Source of the DNA: CAXRBC01 sp041158045
GTDB taxonomy: Bacteria; Actinomycetota; Acidimicrobiia; Acidimicrobiales; Ilumatobacteraceae
NCBI GenBank assembly: GCA_041158045.1
Contig: JBEBCD010000059.1
Location: forward strand, 1 to 19,876
Length of the DNA stretch: 19,876 nucleotides
Reading direction: 5' to 3'
The notes beneath the pieces were generated by a model. That model did no database searches, was not told where the DNA came from, and worked only from the letters and a program-made list of their open reading frames with translations. The position numbers and the translations under genes were made by a program. Each line of letters starts with the position of its first letter. Positions within the stretch are counted from its first letter, which is position 1. Positions 7,403 through 16,891 of the stretch are shown here, one piece after another.

Positions 7403-8758
7403 GTGGCGCTCGCCGCCCTCGTCGTCGCCGTCGCGCACGCGGTGACGCACGTCGCGACGGCGCGCGTCACGATCCCCGCGGCGTGCGCCGCGGCCGCGTC
7501 GGCGACACTCGCGCTCGCGTCCCCCGCGTCCCCCGCGGACCGCGGCCCCGCGTGCGCACGGCGGCCGCGCGTGCGCGCCGCGGCCGTCCTGGTCGCCGTG
7601 GTCGCCGTCGCCGCGGGCGTGCGCGCCGCGCACGCCGACCGGGCGCTGCGCGACGTGGTGCTCGGCCCGTGGGCGGGTCCCGCGCGGCTCGTGGACGAGC
7701 CGGCCGATGCGCGCGGCGCGGTGCGGGTCGTGCTCGAGATCGAGGGCGACCGCTTCGTCGCCACCACGCGCGGCGCGGCGGCCAATCTCCTGCGGCGACG
7801 CGCGGCCGGCCAGACCCTGCACGTGGTGGGCGAGCGCGCCCCGCTCGGTCCCGCCGAGGCCGCCCGCTGGCGCGCCCGCCACGTGCAGGGCACGCTGCGC
7901 ATCGCGCGCGTCGCCGAGCCCGCGGCGCCGGCCCCGCCCTACGCGCGCGCGGCGACCCGCGCGCGCGAGCTCGTCCGCGCCGGCGCCGCGGGCCTCGCCC
8001 CCGACGACCGCGCCCTGCTCCTCGCGCTGCTCATGGGCGACGACCGGGCGCAGCCCCCGTCGATGGTCGCCGCCTTCCGCGCCTCGGGGCTCTCGCACCT
8101 CTCGGCGGTCTCGGGGCAAAACGTGGCGTTCCTCCTCGCCGCCGCGGCGCCGCTGCTGCGCCGCCTCGCGCCCGCGGTCCGGCTCGGGGCGACGCTCGTG
8201 CTCCTCGCCTGGTTCGTCGTCGTCACGCGCATCGAGCCGTCGGTCGTGCGCGCCGCGGCCATGGCGGCGATCACGGCGGTGGCGCTCGCGCTCGGCCACC
8301 GGCCGTCGGCCCTGCGCGTGCTCGCGCTCTGCGTGGCGGGCGTCGTGCTCGCCGACCCGATGCTCGTGCACTCCGTCGGCTTCGCCCTCTCGGTGGCCGC
8401 GACGGCGGGCCTCTCGGTGCTCGCCGCACCGATCGCGCGCCGCCTCCCCGGGCCGCGGTGGCTCGCGTCGCTCGCCGCGGCGTCGATCGCGGCACAGGTC
8501 GGCGTCGCGCCGGTGCAGCTCGCGATCTTCGGCCCGCCGCCGTGCACCGCCCTCGCGGCCAACGTGTTGGCCGTCCCCGTCGCCTCGCTCGTGATGCTGG
8601 TCGGGCTCCCCGTGACGCTCGTCCTCGGCCTCGCCGCCCCGCTCGCCGCCCCGTTCGCGCTCGCCGGCGACCTCGCGCTCTTCCCCCTGCGCATCGGCGT
8701 CCGCTGGATCTGGTGGGTCGCGGAGATCGGCGCCGCCGTCTCCGCCCGCGCCTGCTGA
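7403..8758 (+). CDS. comEC: ComEC/Rec2-type DNA uptake channel, lacking the metallo-beta-lactamase domain
   Basis: Inner-membrane channel that takes single-stranded DNA into the cell during transformation. With the GTG start at 7403 the protein has 451 residues: hydrophobic N-terminal segments (including one at about residues 52-68), a soluble DUF4131/OB-like part (about 75-180), and the Competence domain with many membrane helices. The family hallmark GLSHLSAVSGQN is at residues 229-240. It ends soon after the last helices with no HxHxDH-type metallo-beta-lactamase domain, which full-length ComEC proteins of about 700-800 residues carry at the C-terminus. The frame downstream closes at TGA, with holA starting 63 bases later, so this is the gene's real extent and not a visible frameshift. 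The start is uncertain; the frame is open upstream, but that region belongs to the minus-strand gene. Confidence 0.88.
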   Translation: MALAALVVAVAHAVTHVATARVTIPAACAAAASATLALASPASPADRGPACARRPRVRAAAVLVAVVAVAAGVRAAHADRALRDVVLGPWAGPARLVDEPADARGAVRVVLEIEGDRFVATTRGAAANLLRRRAAGQTLHVVGERAPLGPAEAARWRARHVQGTLRIARVAEPAAPAPPYARAATRARELVRAGAAGLAPDDRALLLALLMGDDRAQPPSMVAAFRASGLSHLSAVSGQNVAFLLAAAAPLLRRLAPAVRLGATLVLLAWFVVVTRIEPSVVRAAAMAAITAVALALGHRPSALRVLALCVAGVVLADPMLVHSVGFALSVAATAGLSVLAAPIARRLPGPRWLASLAAASIAAQVGVAPVQLAIFGPPPCTALAANVLAVPVASLVMLVGLPVTLVLGLAAPLAAPFALAGDLALFPLRIGVRWIWWVAEIGAAVSARAC

Positions 8759-8809
8759 CGCGCCGCCACGCCCGCACGCGCGCCCACCCCGCCCCGCACC
8801 CCCACCTGC

Positions 8810-8815
8810 GAGGCT
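8810..8815 (+). promoter_or_regulatory. Candidate -10 hexamer for holA
   Basis: GAGGCT ends 6 bases before the GTG at 8822, so transcription could begin at the start codon. It departs from the T-first form at position 1. The upstream 50 bases are C-rich and show no Shine-Dalgarno. Confidence 0.4.
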
Positions 8816-8821
8816 GTCCCC

Positions 8822-9838
8822 GTGCCGCTCCACCTCGTCACCGGCGCGGACCCCTCGCTCGTCTCCGCCGCGCTCTCCGCCCTCACCCGCGAGCTCGTCG
8901 CCGGCCGCACCCACGTCCTCGAGACGCACGACGCCTCCGTCGACTCCTCCGAGGCCCGCGCCGCGGCCATCCGCGCCGCGGTCGCCTCCGCCGAGACGCT
9001 CTCGATGTTCGCCGAGGAGCGCGTCGTCGTCCTGCGCGACGTCGCGGCCGCCACCGTCGCCGAGCTCGAGCCGCTCACCGCGTACCTCGCGCAGCCGTCC
9101 GACACCACGCACCTCGTCGTCACCGCGGTGGGCAAGCTCACCAAGGGCGTCAGCGACGCGATCAAGCGTGCGGGAGCCGCCGTCCACGACGTCACCCCGC
9201 CGCACCAGCGCCGCGAGCTCGTCGAGTGGTACGAGGAGCAGTTCACGCTCGCGGGGCTGCGCGTCGACCCACGCGTCGCCCCCGAGGTCGCCTCCTGGCT
9301 CGGCGAGGATCAGTCGCGCCTGCCCGGGCTCATCGAGGTCCTCGTCTCCACCTTCGGCACCGCGCGCAAGCTCACGCTCGACGACATCGCCGACTTCCGC
9401 GGCGAGGCCGGCGCGGTCAAGCCCTGGGACCTCACGGACGCCATCGACGGCCAGGACTCGGCGCGCGCCCTGCAGATGCTCCGCCGCATGCTCCACGGCA
9501 ACGAGATGCACCCCCACCAGGTGCTCGCCGTCCTCCACACCCACTACGCCAAGCTGCTGCGCCTCGACGGCGTCGACGACCTCTCGCCGATGGACGCGGC
9601 GGCGCGCATCGGGTCCAAGAGCGAGTTCCAGGGTCGCAAGTACCGCGACGCCGCACGCGAGCTCGGCCACCGCGGCATCGCGGACGCGATCGCGCTGCTC
9701 GCGCAGGCCGACGTCGATCTCCGCGGGGTCAAGGACCTGCCGGAGGAGCTCGTGATGGAGATCCTCGTCGCGCGACTGTGCCGCATGGGCACGTCGGGTC
9801 GCCGGGCGCGTCCGCCTCGGATGATGGCGCGTCGCTGA
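8822..9838 (+). CDS. holA: DNA polymerase III delta subunit
   Basis: Clamp-loader subunit that opens the sliding clamp during replication. The 338-residue length and layout match the family: an N-terminal AAA+-like fold lacking a Walker A motif (LHLVTGADPSLV onward), the ERVVVLRDV strand at about residues 60-75, the region LVVTAVGKLTKGVSDAIKRAG, a helical middle domain (QFTLAGLRVDPRVAPEVASWLGED), and the C-terminal collar domain with GVKDLPEELVMEILVARLC. The start is GTG 8822, where homology begins, with a -10-like hexamer close upstream. It sits in the common comEA-comEC-holA-rpsT order. rpsT converges on it, with a hairpin at each gene end. Confidence 0.93.
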   Translation: MPLHLVTGADPSLVSAALSALTRELVAGRTHVLETHDASVDSSEARAAAIRAAVASAETLSMFAEERVVVLRDVAAATVAELEPLTAYLAQPSDTTHLVVTAVGKLTKGVSDAIKRAGAAVHDVTPPHQRRELVEWYEEQFTLAGLRVDPRVAPEVASWLGEDQSRLPGLIEVLVSTFGTARKLTLDDIADFRGEAGAVKPWDLTDAIDGQDSARALQMLRRMLHGNEMHPHQVLAVLHTHYAKLLRLDGVDDLSPMDAAARIGSKSEFQGRKYRDAARELGHRGIADAIALLAQADVDLRGVKDLPEELVMEILVARLCRMGTSGRRARPPRMMARR

Positions 9839-9858
9839 CGCGCCGCGCGCGAGCGTCA
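9836..9858 (+). terminator. Candidate hairpin at the end of holA
   Basis: TGACGC (9836-9841), which includes the holA stop codon, pairs with GCGTCA (9853-9858) around an 11-base GC-only loop. It ends before the rpsT-side hairpin. Moderate support from position only. Confidence 0.4.
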
Positions 9859-9863
9859 CCGAC

Positions 9864-9880
9864 GCCCGCGCCGTGCGGGC
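9864..9880 (-). terminator. Candidate hairpin at the end of rpsT
   Basis: GCCCGC (9864-9869) pairs with GCGGGC (9875-9880) around a 5-base loop, abutting the rpsT stop codon on the minus strand. It may stop transcription from either side of this convergent pair. Confidence 0.45.
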
Positions 9881-10134
9881 TACTTGCCCGCGTTCACCTT
9901 CTTCATCAGGCGGCTCTTGCGGCGCGCGGCCTGACGCGGGTGGATGATGCCCTTCGCGGCGGCCATGTCGAGGCGCTTCGCGGCCATGCGCACGGCCTCC
10001 GCGTTGTCGGGGGTGCCCACGGTCTCGCGCGCGTCCTTGACGCGCGACTTGAGCTCGGTGCGCACGGCGCGGTTGCGCTCGGTGCGCTTCGCGTTGGTGA
10101 TGATGCGCTTCTTCTGACTCTTGATGTTCGCCAT
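9880..10134 (-). CDS. rpsT: 30S ribosomal protein S20
   Basis: Primary-binding protein of the 16S rRNA in the 30S subunit. The 84-residue, very basic, Lys/Arg- and Ala-rich helical protein begins MANIKSQKKRIITNAKRTER, the classic S20 start, and ends with HPRQAARRKSRLMKKVNAGK-type sequence. Length is close to the usual 85-90 residues. Lysine and AAG codons are noticeably more common than in its neighbours, as expected for a ribosomal protein. It converges with holA and is divergent from lepA, a frequent arrangement around rpsT in actinobacteria. A TAGCAT hexamer 9 bases upstream suggests a near-leaderless message. Confidence 0.97.
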   Translation of the reverse strand: MANIKSQKKRIITNAKRTERNRAVRTELKSRVKDARETVGTPDNAEAVRMAAKRLDMAAAKGIIHPRQAARRKSRLMKKVNAGK

Positions 10135-10143
10135 GGCTCGCTC

Positions 10144-10149
10144 ATGCTA
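10144..10149 (-). promoter_or_regulatory. -10 hexamer for rpsT
   Basis: TAGCAT (within TTAGCAT) on the minus strand ends 9 bases before the rpsT ATG, predicting a leader of about 3 bases. No clear -35 element 16-18 bases further upstream. Confidence 0.55.
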
Positions 10150-10218
10150 ACGGTGACGCGCCGACTTCGCGCCCGCGGCGTCCCGCGGCTGCGCCCGATC
10201 CGCCCGGAACCCGAGGGG

Positions 10219-10224
10219 TAGCCT
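10219..10224 (+). promoter_or_regulatory. -10 hexamer for lepA
   Basis: TAGCCT lies 4 bases before GTG 10229 and 13 bases before ATG 10238. It is identical to the hexamer before ugd. Its position makes the choice of lepA start uncertain: a usual start site at about 10231 would fall inside the GTG and favour ATG 10238. Confidence 0.5.
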
Positions 10225-10228
10225 TGCC

Positions 10229-12014
<1,786 letters not shown>

Positions 12015-12022
<8 letters not shown>

Positions 12023-13247
12023 CGCCCCCGCGGCGCCCGCCCCCGCCGCCCCCGCCCCCGCGGCGCGCGGCGGCGTCTTCCGCTCGCTGCGCCACCGCAA
12101 CGCCCGACTCTTCTTCCTCGGCCTCCTCGTCTCCAACGTCGGCAGCTGGCTCCAGCTCACCGGCGTCTCGTACCTCCTCTACGACCTCACGGGCAACGCC
12201 GCCGACCTCGGCTTCAACGTCGCGTTCCAGTTCCTCCCGATGCTCCTCCTCGGCACCTGGTGCGGTGCCATCGCCGACCGCCACGACCGCCTGCGCATCA
12301 CGCTCGTCACCCAGTCGCTCCTCGCGCTCCAGGCGCTCACGCTCGGCGCGATCGTCATCGCCGACCTCGTCACGGTGCCGGCGGTCTACGCGCTCTCCTT
12401 CGCCGTCGGCGTCATCGGCGCGTTCGACAACCCGGCGCGCCGCGGCTTCGTCACCGAGCTCGTCCCCACCGCGGACGTGCCCAACGCGATGGCGCTCAAC
12501 ACCACGGTGATGACCGGCTCGCGCATGGTGGGTGCCGCCATCACCGCGGCGCTCGTCGGCTCGATCGGTCCCGGCTGGCTCTTCGTCGTCAACGGCGTCT
12601 CGTTCACCGCCATGCTCGGCGGCCTCCTCACGATCCACCGCCCCGGCCTGCACCGCGCCCCCGCGCGGCCGTCCGGCGGCTCGCCGGTGCGCGAGGTCTT
12701 CGGCTTCGTGCGGCACAACCCGCGGCTCCTCACGATGTTCACCGCGTACGTCCTCGTCAGCACCTTCGCGTTCAACTACGGGGTCGCGCTGCCCAAGCTC
12801 GCGGACCTCCGCTGGGACGCACCGTGGGCCTTCGGCTGGGTCCTCACCGTCACCGGCTTCGGCTCGATCCTCGGCTCGCTCTCCACCGCGCGCCACCACG
12901 TCGTGCCGATGCGCTGGTTCATCGGCAACATCGGCGGCCTCGGCGTCGCGAGCATCGCGCTCGCCTTCGCGCCGAGCGTCGCGACGGGCCTCGTCGTCGC
13001 GGTCGCGGTCGGCTTCTGCGGCTCGGCGATGATCGCGTCGGGCAACGCCATCACGCAGCAGGAGTCGCCCCCCGACATGCGCGGGCGCCTGCTCGCGCTC
13101 ACGGCGGTGGCGTTCCTCGGCTCCACGCCGATCGGCGGCCCGATCACGGGGCTCGTGGCCGATTTCGTGTCGGTCGAGTGGTCGGTGGCCTACGGGGGTG
13201 TGGTTGCATTGGCGAGTGCACTCGCGGCCGTCTGGATGTGGAAGTAG
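12015..13247 (+). CDS. MFS transporter, MFS_3 (EntS-like) family
   Basis: A 410-residue permease with about 12 predicted membrane segments (roughly residues 34-56, 64-86, 93-115, 119-139, 163-182, 186-207, 238-260, 275-292, 303-322, 325-347, 362-385 and 388-409). Family signs are ADRHDRLRI in the loop after helix 2 and DNPARRGFVTELVP after helix 4, typical of the MFS_3 exporter group that includes enterobactin exporter EntS. Substrate unknown. The ATG overlaps the lepA end by 8 bases and has no Shine-Dalgarno, so translation is probably coupled to lepA. The N-terminus is an Ala/Pro repeat of about 18 residues. The protein ends directly after the last helix, with almost no cytoplasmic tail. 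Confidence 0.9.
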
Positions 13248-13266
13248 GCGCGCGCCGATGCGCGCC
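13247..13266 (+). terminator. Weak hairpin after the MFS gene
   Basis: GGCGCGC (13247-13253) pairs with GCGCGCC (13260-13266) around a 6-base loop, starting at the last base of the stop codon. A C-rich run follows, with no T tract. It could attenuate transcription into the photolyase gene, but the sequence composition makes chance likely. Confidence 0.3.
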
Positions 13267-13300
13267 CCCCGCCGCCCCGCGTGCGCCCCGCCTCGTCGCC

Positions 13301-13304
13301 GGAG
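13301..13304 (+). promoter_or_regulatory. Shine-Dalgarno GGAG for the photolyase gene
   Basis: GGAG lies 9 bases before GTG 13314 and is what decides that start over the in-frame GTG at 13281 and ATG at 13329. The sequence between 13281 and 13313 encodes a low-complexity stretch with no family match. Confidence 0.55.
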
Positions 13305-13313
13305 CAGCGCCCC

Positions 13314-14627
13314 GTGAGCGCGGCCGTCATGTGGTTCCGGCGCGACCTGCGCCTCGCGGACAACCCGGCGCTCGCCGCCGCGCTCGCCGAGGGCACGGTC
13401 ACGCCGCTGTTCGTGCTCGACCCGCTCTTCCTGCGGCGCGCCGGCGCGCCGCGCCTCGCCTTCATGTACCGGTGCCTGCGCGAGCTCGACGCGGCGCTCG
13501 GCGGCGCGCTGGTCGTGCGCACGGGCGATCCCGTCACCGTCGTCCCCGCGGTCGCGCGCGAGGTCGGCGCGGCCGCCGTCTTCGCGGCGGGGGACTTCGC
13601 GCCGTACGGCATGGCGCGCGACCGCGGGGTGGCCGACGCGCTCCGCGACGCCGGCGCCACGCTCCGTCACGTCGGCTCGCCGTACGCGGTCGACCCGGGC
13701 ACGGTCCGCAAGGACAACGGCACGCAGTACCTCGTCTTCACCCCGTTCTCCAAGGTTTGGCTCGCCCACGGCTGGTCCGCGCCGATCGAGGCGCCGCGCG
13801 CCTCGGCCATGCGCCTGCGCGGCGCACCCGACGTGCCGACCGAGCGCATCCCCGACGATCCCGAGGTCGCGGCGACGCTCCCTCCGGCGGGGGAGCGCGG
13901 CGCCTGGGCGCGGTGGGAGACGTTCGCCGCGGACGCGATCGACCGCTACCGCGACGAGCGCAACCGCCCGGACCTCGACGGCTGCAGTCGCATGTCGCCG
14001 TACCTGCGCTTCGGCGTCGTGCATCCGCGCCAGCTGCTCGCCGAGCTGCGCCCCGACCGGCACCACGACCACTACCGCAGCGAGCTCTGCTGGCGCGAGT
14101 TCTATGCCGACGTGCTCTTCCACCAGCCGCACACCGCGTGGAGGAACCTGCAGTCCAAGATGGACGCGCTCCCGCTCGACACCGACGAGCGGGCGCGGGC
14201 GCGCTTCGACGTCTGGTGCGAGGGGCGCACCGGATTCCCGATCGTCGACGCGGGCATGCGCGAGCTGCGCGCGACGGGCTGGATGCACAACAGGGTGCGC
14301 ATGATCGTCGCGTCGTTCCTCGTGAAGGACCTGCACCTACCGTGGCAGTGGGGCGCGCGACACTTCATGCGTCACCTCGTCGACGGCGACATCGCGTCCA
14401 ACAACCACGGCTGGCAGTGGACCGCCGGCACGGGCACCGACGCCGCGCCGTACTTCCGGGTGTTCAACCCGGAGATGCAGGCCGAGAAGTTCGACCCCGA
14501 CGGCGCGTACCGGCGCGCGTGGGTGCCCGAGCTCGACGACGCGCTCGGCTATCCCGCGCCGATGGTCGACCACGCCACCGAGCGCGCCGAGGCGCTCGCG
14601 CGCTACAAGCGCGTGACCGGCAAGTGA
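13314..14627 (+). CDS. phrB: Deoxyribodipyrimidine photolyase (class I CPD photolyase/cryptochrome family)
   Basis: Flavoprotein that splits UV-induced pyrimidine dimers using blue light. The 437-residue length is normal. The N-terminal antenna domain begins AAVMWFRRDLRLADNPAL. The C-terminal FAD domain carries WREFYADVLFHQP, GRTGFPIVDAGMRELRATGW, MHNRVRMIVASFLVKDL, then NNHGWQWTAGTGTDAAPYFR and FNPEMQAEKFDP. The tryptophans used for photoreduction in E. coli PhrB appear to have counterparts in ATGWMHN, LPWQWG and HGWQWTA. These features favour a DNA-repair photolyase over a signalling cryptochrome, but antenna cofactor and lesion type cannot be read from the sequence. It starts 66 bases after the MFS gene and precedes the hrcA promoter. 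It probably belongs to the lepA unit or has its own unseen promoter. Confidence 0.94.
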   Translation: MSAAVMWFRRDLRLADNPALAAALAEGTVTPLFVLDPLFLRRAGAPRLAFMYRCLRELDAALGGALVVRTGDPVTVVPAVAREVGAAAVFAAGDFAPYGMARDRGVADALRDAGATLRHVGSPYAVDPGTVRKDNGTQYLVFTPFSKVWLAHGWSAPIEAPRASAMRLRGAPDVPTERIPDDPEVAATLPPAGERGAWARWETFAADAIDRYRDERNRPDLDGCSRMSPYLRFGVVHPRQLLAELRPDRHHDHYRSELCWREFYADVLFHQPHTAWRNLQSKMDALPLDTDERARARFDVWCEGRTGFPIVDAGMRELRATGWMHNRVRMIVASFLVKDLHLPWQWGARHFMRHLVDGDIASNNHGWQWTAGTGTDAAPYFRVFNPEMQAEKFDPDGAYRRAWVPELDDALGYPAPMVDHATERAEALARYKRVTGK

Positions 14628-14643
14628 CGTCCGCCCGGCGCCA

Positions 14644-14673
14644 CTGACCTAGCGATGCGACGACGGGTACACT
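14644..14673 (+). promoter_or_regulatory. Promoter for the hrcA operon
   Basis: TACACT at 14668-14673 is a good -10, and CTGACC at 14644-14649 is a TTGAC-like -35 at an 18-base spacing. It is the only -10 in the window with a plausible -35. It gives a leader of about 5 bases before ATG 14685. No CIRCE inverted repeat (TTAGCACTC-N9-GAGTGCTAA) is present. Confidence 0.6.
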
Positions 14674-14684
14674 CGGGCGAAGGC

Positions 14685-15737
14685 ATGCTCGACGAGCGCA
14701 AGTCCGCCATCCTCCGCGCGGTCGTCGAGGAGTACATCTCCACCGGCGAGCCCGTCGGGTCCTCGCACCTGACCGACGCCCTCGCGCGATCCGGCACCTC
14801 CAAGGTCTCGTCCGCCACGATCCGCAACGAGATGGCCGCCCTCGAGCGCGACGGCTTCCTCATGCAGCCCCACACGTCGGCGGGTCGCATCCCCACCGAC
14901 CGCGGCTACCGCTTCTACGTCGACCAGCTGCAGCACGACGACGCCGGCGAGCCGCGCAGCGGTGCCGTCATCCCGCGCGCGCTCGAGACCAAGGTCGGCG
15001 CGTTCTTCGAGTCCGCCCACGGCCGTCTCGAGGAGACGCTCCACCGCACCTCGACCCTCCTCGCCCAGTTGACCAACTACGCGTCCGTCGTCCTCGGCCC
15101 CGGCGCCGGCACCGTGCTCGTGCGCTCCGTCCAGCTCGTGCGCCTCGCCGGCTCCCACGTCGCGGTCGTCGTCGTGCTCTCCACCGGCGCGGTGGAAAAC
15201 GCCACGATCGAGGTCGCCGACGACGTCACCGACGACGACCTCGCCCGCGCCGCGGCGCACCTCTCGTCCACGCTGGTGGGTGCCACGCGCGCCGCGGCCG
15301 GCTCGAGCGCATCGCGGCGCGCCGCGGCGCCGGGCGCCTTGTCCGAGCGCGTCGCCCGCGTGGCCGAGCAGGCCGCGGGCGCCCTGCGCGAGACGCCCGG
15401 GGCCGAGACGTACTTCGTCGACGGCACGTCGCGGCTCACCGAGGCGTTCGACGCGATCGAGGTCGTGCGCGACGTGCTGCGCACGCTCGAGCAGCAGTAC
15501 GTGGTGGTGACGCTGGTGCGCGACATGCTGCGCCGGGGTCAGTCGGTGGCGATCGGCGCCGAGCACGGCGTCGAGCCGCTCGCGTCGTGCTCGCTCGTGC
15601 TCTCGCCGGTGGTCGCGGACGGCCAGCACGTCGGCACGGTCGGCGTCATCGGGCCGACGCGCATGCACTATCCGACCGCGCTCGCGACGGTGGAGGTCGT
15701 GGGGTCCAAGCTCGCGCGCCGCCTCGCCGACTCCTGA
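14685..15737 (+). CDS. hrcA: Heat-inducible transcription repressor HrcA
   Basis: Repressor that binds CIRCE operators of groEL and dnaK-type genes and responds to GroEL availability. The 350-residue protein begins MLDERKSAILRAVVEEYI, matching the family's usual MLxxR start, then a winged helix with GEPVGSSHL and SSATIRNEMAALERDGFLMQPHTSAGRIPTDRGYRFYV (read as adjoining blocks), followed by the GAF-like HrcA domain and the conserved C-terminal region. An in-frame ATG at 14655 lies upstream of the -10 hexamer, so it is rejected as the start. First gene of the operon with dnaJ. No CIRCE is visible in front of it, so autoregulation is not evident here. Confidence 0.95.
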   Translation: MLDERKSAILRAVVEEYISTGEPVGSSHLTDALARSGTSKVSSATIRNEMAALERDGFLMQPHTSAGRIPTDRGYRFYVDQLQHDDAGEPRSGAVIPRALETKVGAFFESAHGRLEETLHRTSTLLAQLTNYASVVLGPGAGTVLVRSVQLVRLAGSHVAVVVVLSTGAVENATIEVADDVTDDDLARAAAHLSSTLVGATRAAAGSSASRRAAAPGALSERVARVAEQAAGALRETPGAETYFVDGTSRLTEAFDAIEVVRDVLRTLEQQYVVVTLVRDMLRRGQSVAIGAEHGVEPLASCSLVLSPVVADGQHVGTVGVIGPTRMHYPTALATVEVVGSKLARRLADS

Positions 15738-15763
15738 CCCGCCCGCCGCCCGCCCCACCCACC

Positions 15764-16891
15764 GTGGCCGACTTCTACGAGATCCTCGGCGTCGACCGCC
15801 GCGCGTCGGCCGACGAGATCAAGAAGGCGTACCGCAAGCGCGCCCGCGAGCTGCACCCCGACGCCAACCCCGACGACCCGACGGCCGAGGACCGCTTCAA
15901 GGAGCTCTCGCGCGCGTACGAGGTCCTGAGCGACGCGGAGTCCCGCGCGCGCTACGACCAGTTCGGTGAGGCGGGCGTCGGCGGGGCCGCGGGCGGCGGC
16001 GATCCCTTCGGCGGGGGCGGCATCGGCGACATCTTCGACGCGTTCTTCGGTGGCGGGTCGCCGTTCGGCGCCGCCCGCGGCCCCGCGGGCCCGCCCCGCG
16101 GCGCCGACGTCGAGACGGTCGCGCGCATCACGCTCGAGGAGTCGGTCTTCGGCTGCACGCACGCCGTCACGGTCCGCACCGCCGTCGCGTGCGAGGACTG
16201 CGGCGGCAGCGGCGCCGCGCCCGGTACCACGGCCACCTCGTGCCCCGACTGCCGCGGCACGGGCCAGGTGCGCCGCGTGCGCCAGAGCATCCTCGGCCAG
16301 ATGGTCACCACCACCACGTGCGGGCGCTGCGCCGGCGCGGGGGAGACCGTCGCGTCGCCGTGCCGCACGTGCCGCGGCGAGGGGCGCGTCCAGCAGCAGA
16401 AGTCCTACGACGTCCAGGTCCCCGCCGGCGTCGCGTCCGGCCAGACGATGCGCCTCGCGGGGCGCGGCGCGCGCGGGCCGCGCGGCGGCGAGCCGGGCGA
16501 CCTCTACGTCCACATCGAGGTCGCGCCGCACGAGCGCTGGCGCCGCGAGGAGGACGACCTCGTCGCCGACGTCGAGCTCTCCGTCGCGCAGGCGGCGCTC
16601 GGCGTCGAGCTCGTCCTGCCGACGCTCGACGGCGACGAGCGACTCGTGGTGCCTGCGGGCGTGCAGCACGGGCACGAGTTCACGCTCCGCGGGCGCGGCG
16701 TGCCGCGCCTCACGCAGAGCGGGCGGTCCCGCGGCCGCGGCGACGTCCGCGCGCGCATCGTGGTCGTCGTCCCGACGAAGCTCTCCGCCGCCGAGGAGGA
16801 GCTCCTGCGCCGCCTCGCCGAGGAGCGCGGCGAGGAGGTCGCACCACCCGACGGCGGCATCGTCTCGCGGATCAAGTCGGCCTTCACGTGA
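15764..16891 (+). CDS. dnaJ: Co-chaperone DnaJ (type I, with zinc fingers)
   Basis: Hsp40 that stimulates DnaK ATPase and hands over unfolded proteins. The 375-residue protein has a J domain (residues 2-66) with the HPD motif at 31-33, a Gly/Phe-rich linker (about 68-104), four CxxCxGxG zinc-finger repeats (cysteines 143/146, 160/163, 185/188 and 199/202), the C-terminal substrate-binding domains, and a basic end. All type I DnaJ parts are present. The GTG start at 15764 matches the ADFYEILGV start of the family. It lies 26 bases after hrcA behind a C-rich, purine-poor leader with no Shine-Dalgarno. The HrcA-linked copy is often a second DnaJ, with another beside dnaK elsewhere; that cannot be checked in this window. 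Confidence 0.96.
   Translation: MADFYEILGVDRRASADEIKKAYRKRARELHPDANPDDPTAEDRFKELSRAYEVLSDAESRARYDQFGEAGVGGAAGGGDPFGGGGIGDIFDAFFGGGSPFGAARGPAGPPRGADVETVARITLEESVFGCTHAVTVRTAVACEDCGGSGAAPGTTATSCPDCRGTGQVRRVRQSILGQMVTTTTCGRCAGAGETVASPCRTCRGEGRVQQQKSYDVQVPAGVASGQTMRLAGRGARGPRGGEPGDLYVHIEVAPHERWRREEDDLVADVELSVAQAALGVELVLPTLDGDERLVVPAGVQHGHEFTLRGRGVPRLTQSGRSRGRGDVRARIVVVVPTKLSAAEEELLRRLAEERGEEVAPPDGGIVSRIKSAFT

Noticed and set aside
6599..9859. A 1086-codon open frame on the minus strand across comEA, comEC and holA
   Set aside because: It is antisense to three recognisable genes, encodes Arg/Gly/Glu-rich low-complexity sequence with no domain, and is what extreme GC content produces by lack of stop codons.
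6457..10221. A 1254-codon plus-strand open frame
   Set aside because: It is out of frame with comEA, comEC and holA, consists mostly of Arg/Pro/Ala runs, and also covers rpsT in antisense. It is a GC shadow.
13213..13224. The palindrome CGAGTGCACTCG, whose halves resemble CIRCE arms
   Set aside because: CIRCE needs longer arms (TTAGCACTC) separated by 9 bases. This lies inside the MFS coding sequence with no spacer.
14655..14684. An upstream in-frame ATG for hrcA at 14655
   Set aside because: It lies before the TACACT -10 hexamer, and the 10 extra residues have no match to the HrcA family, which begins MLxxR.
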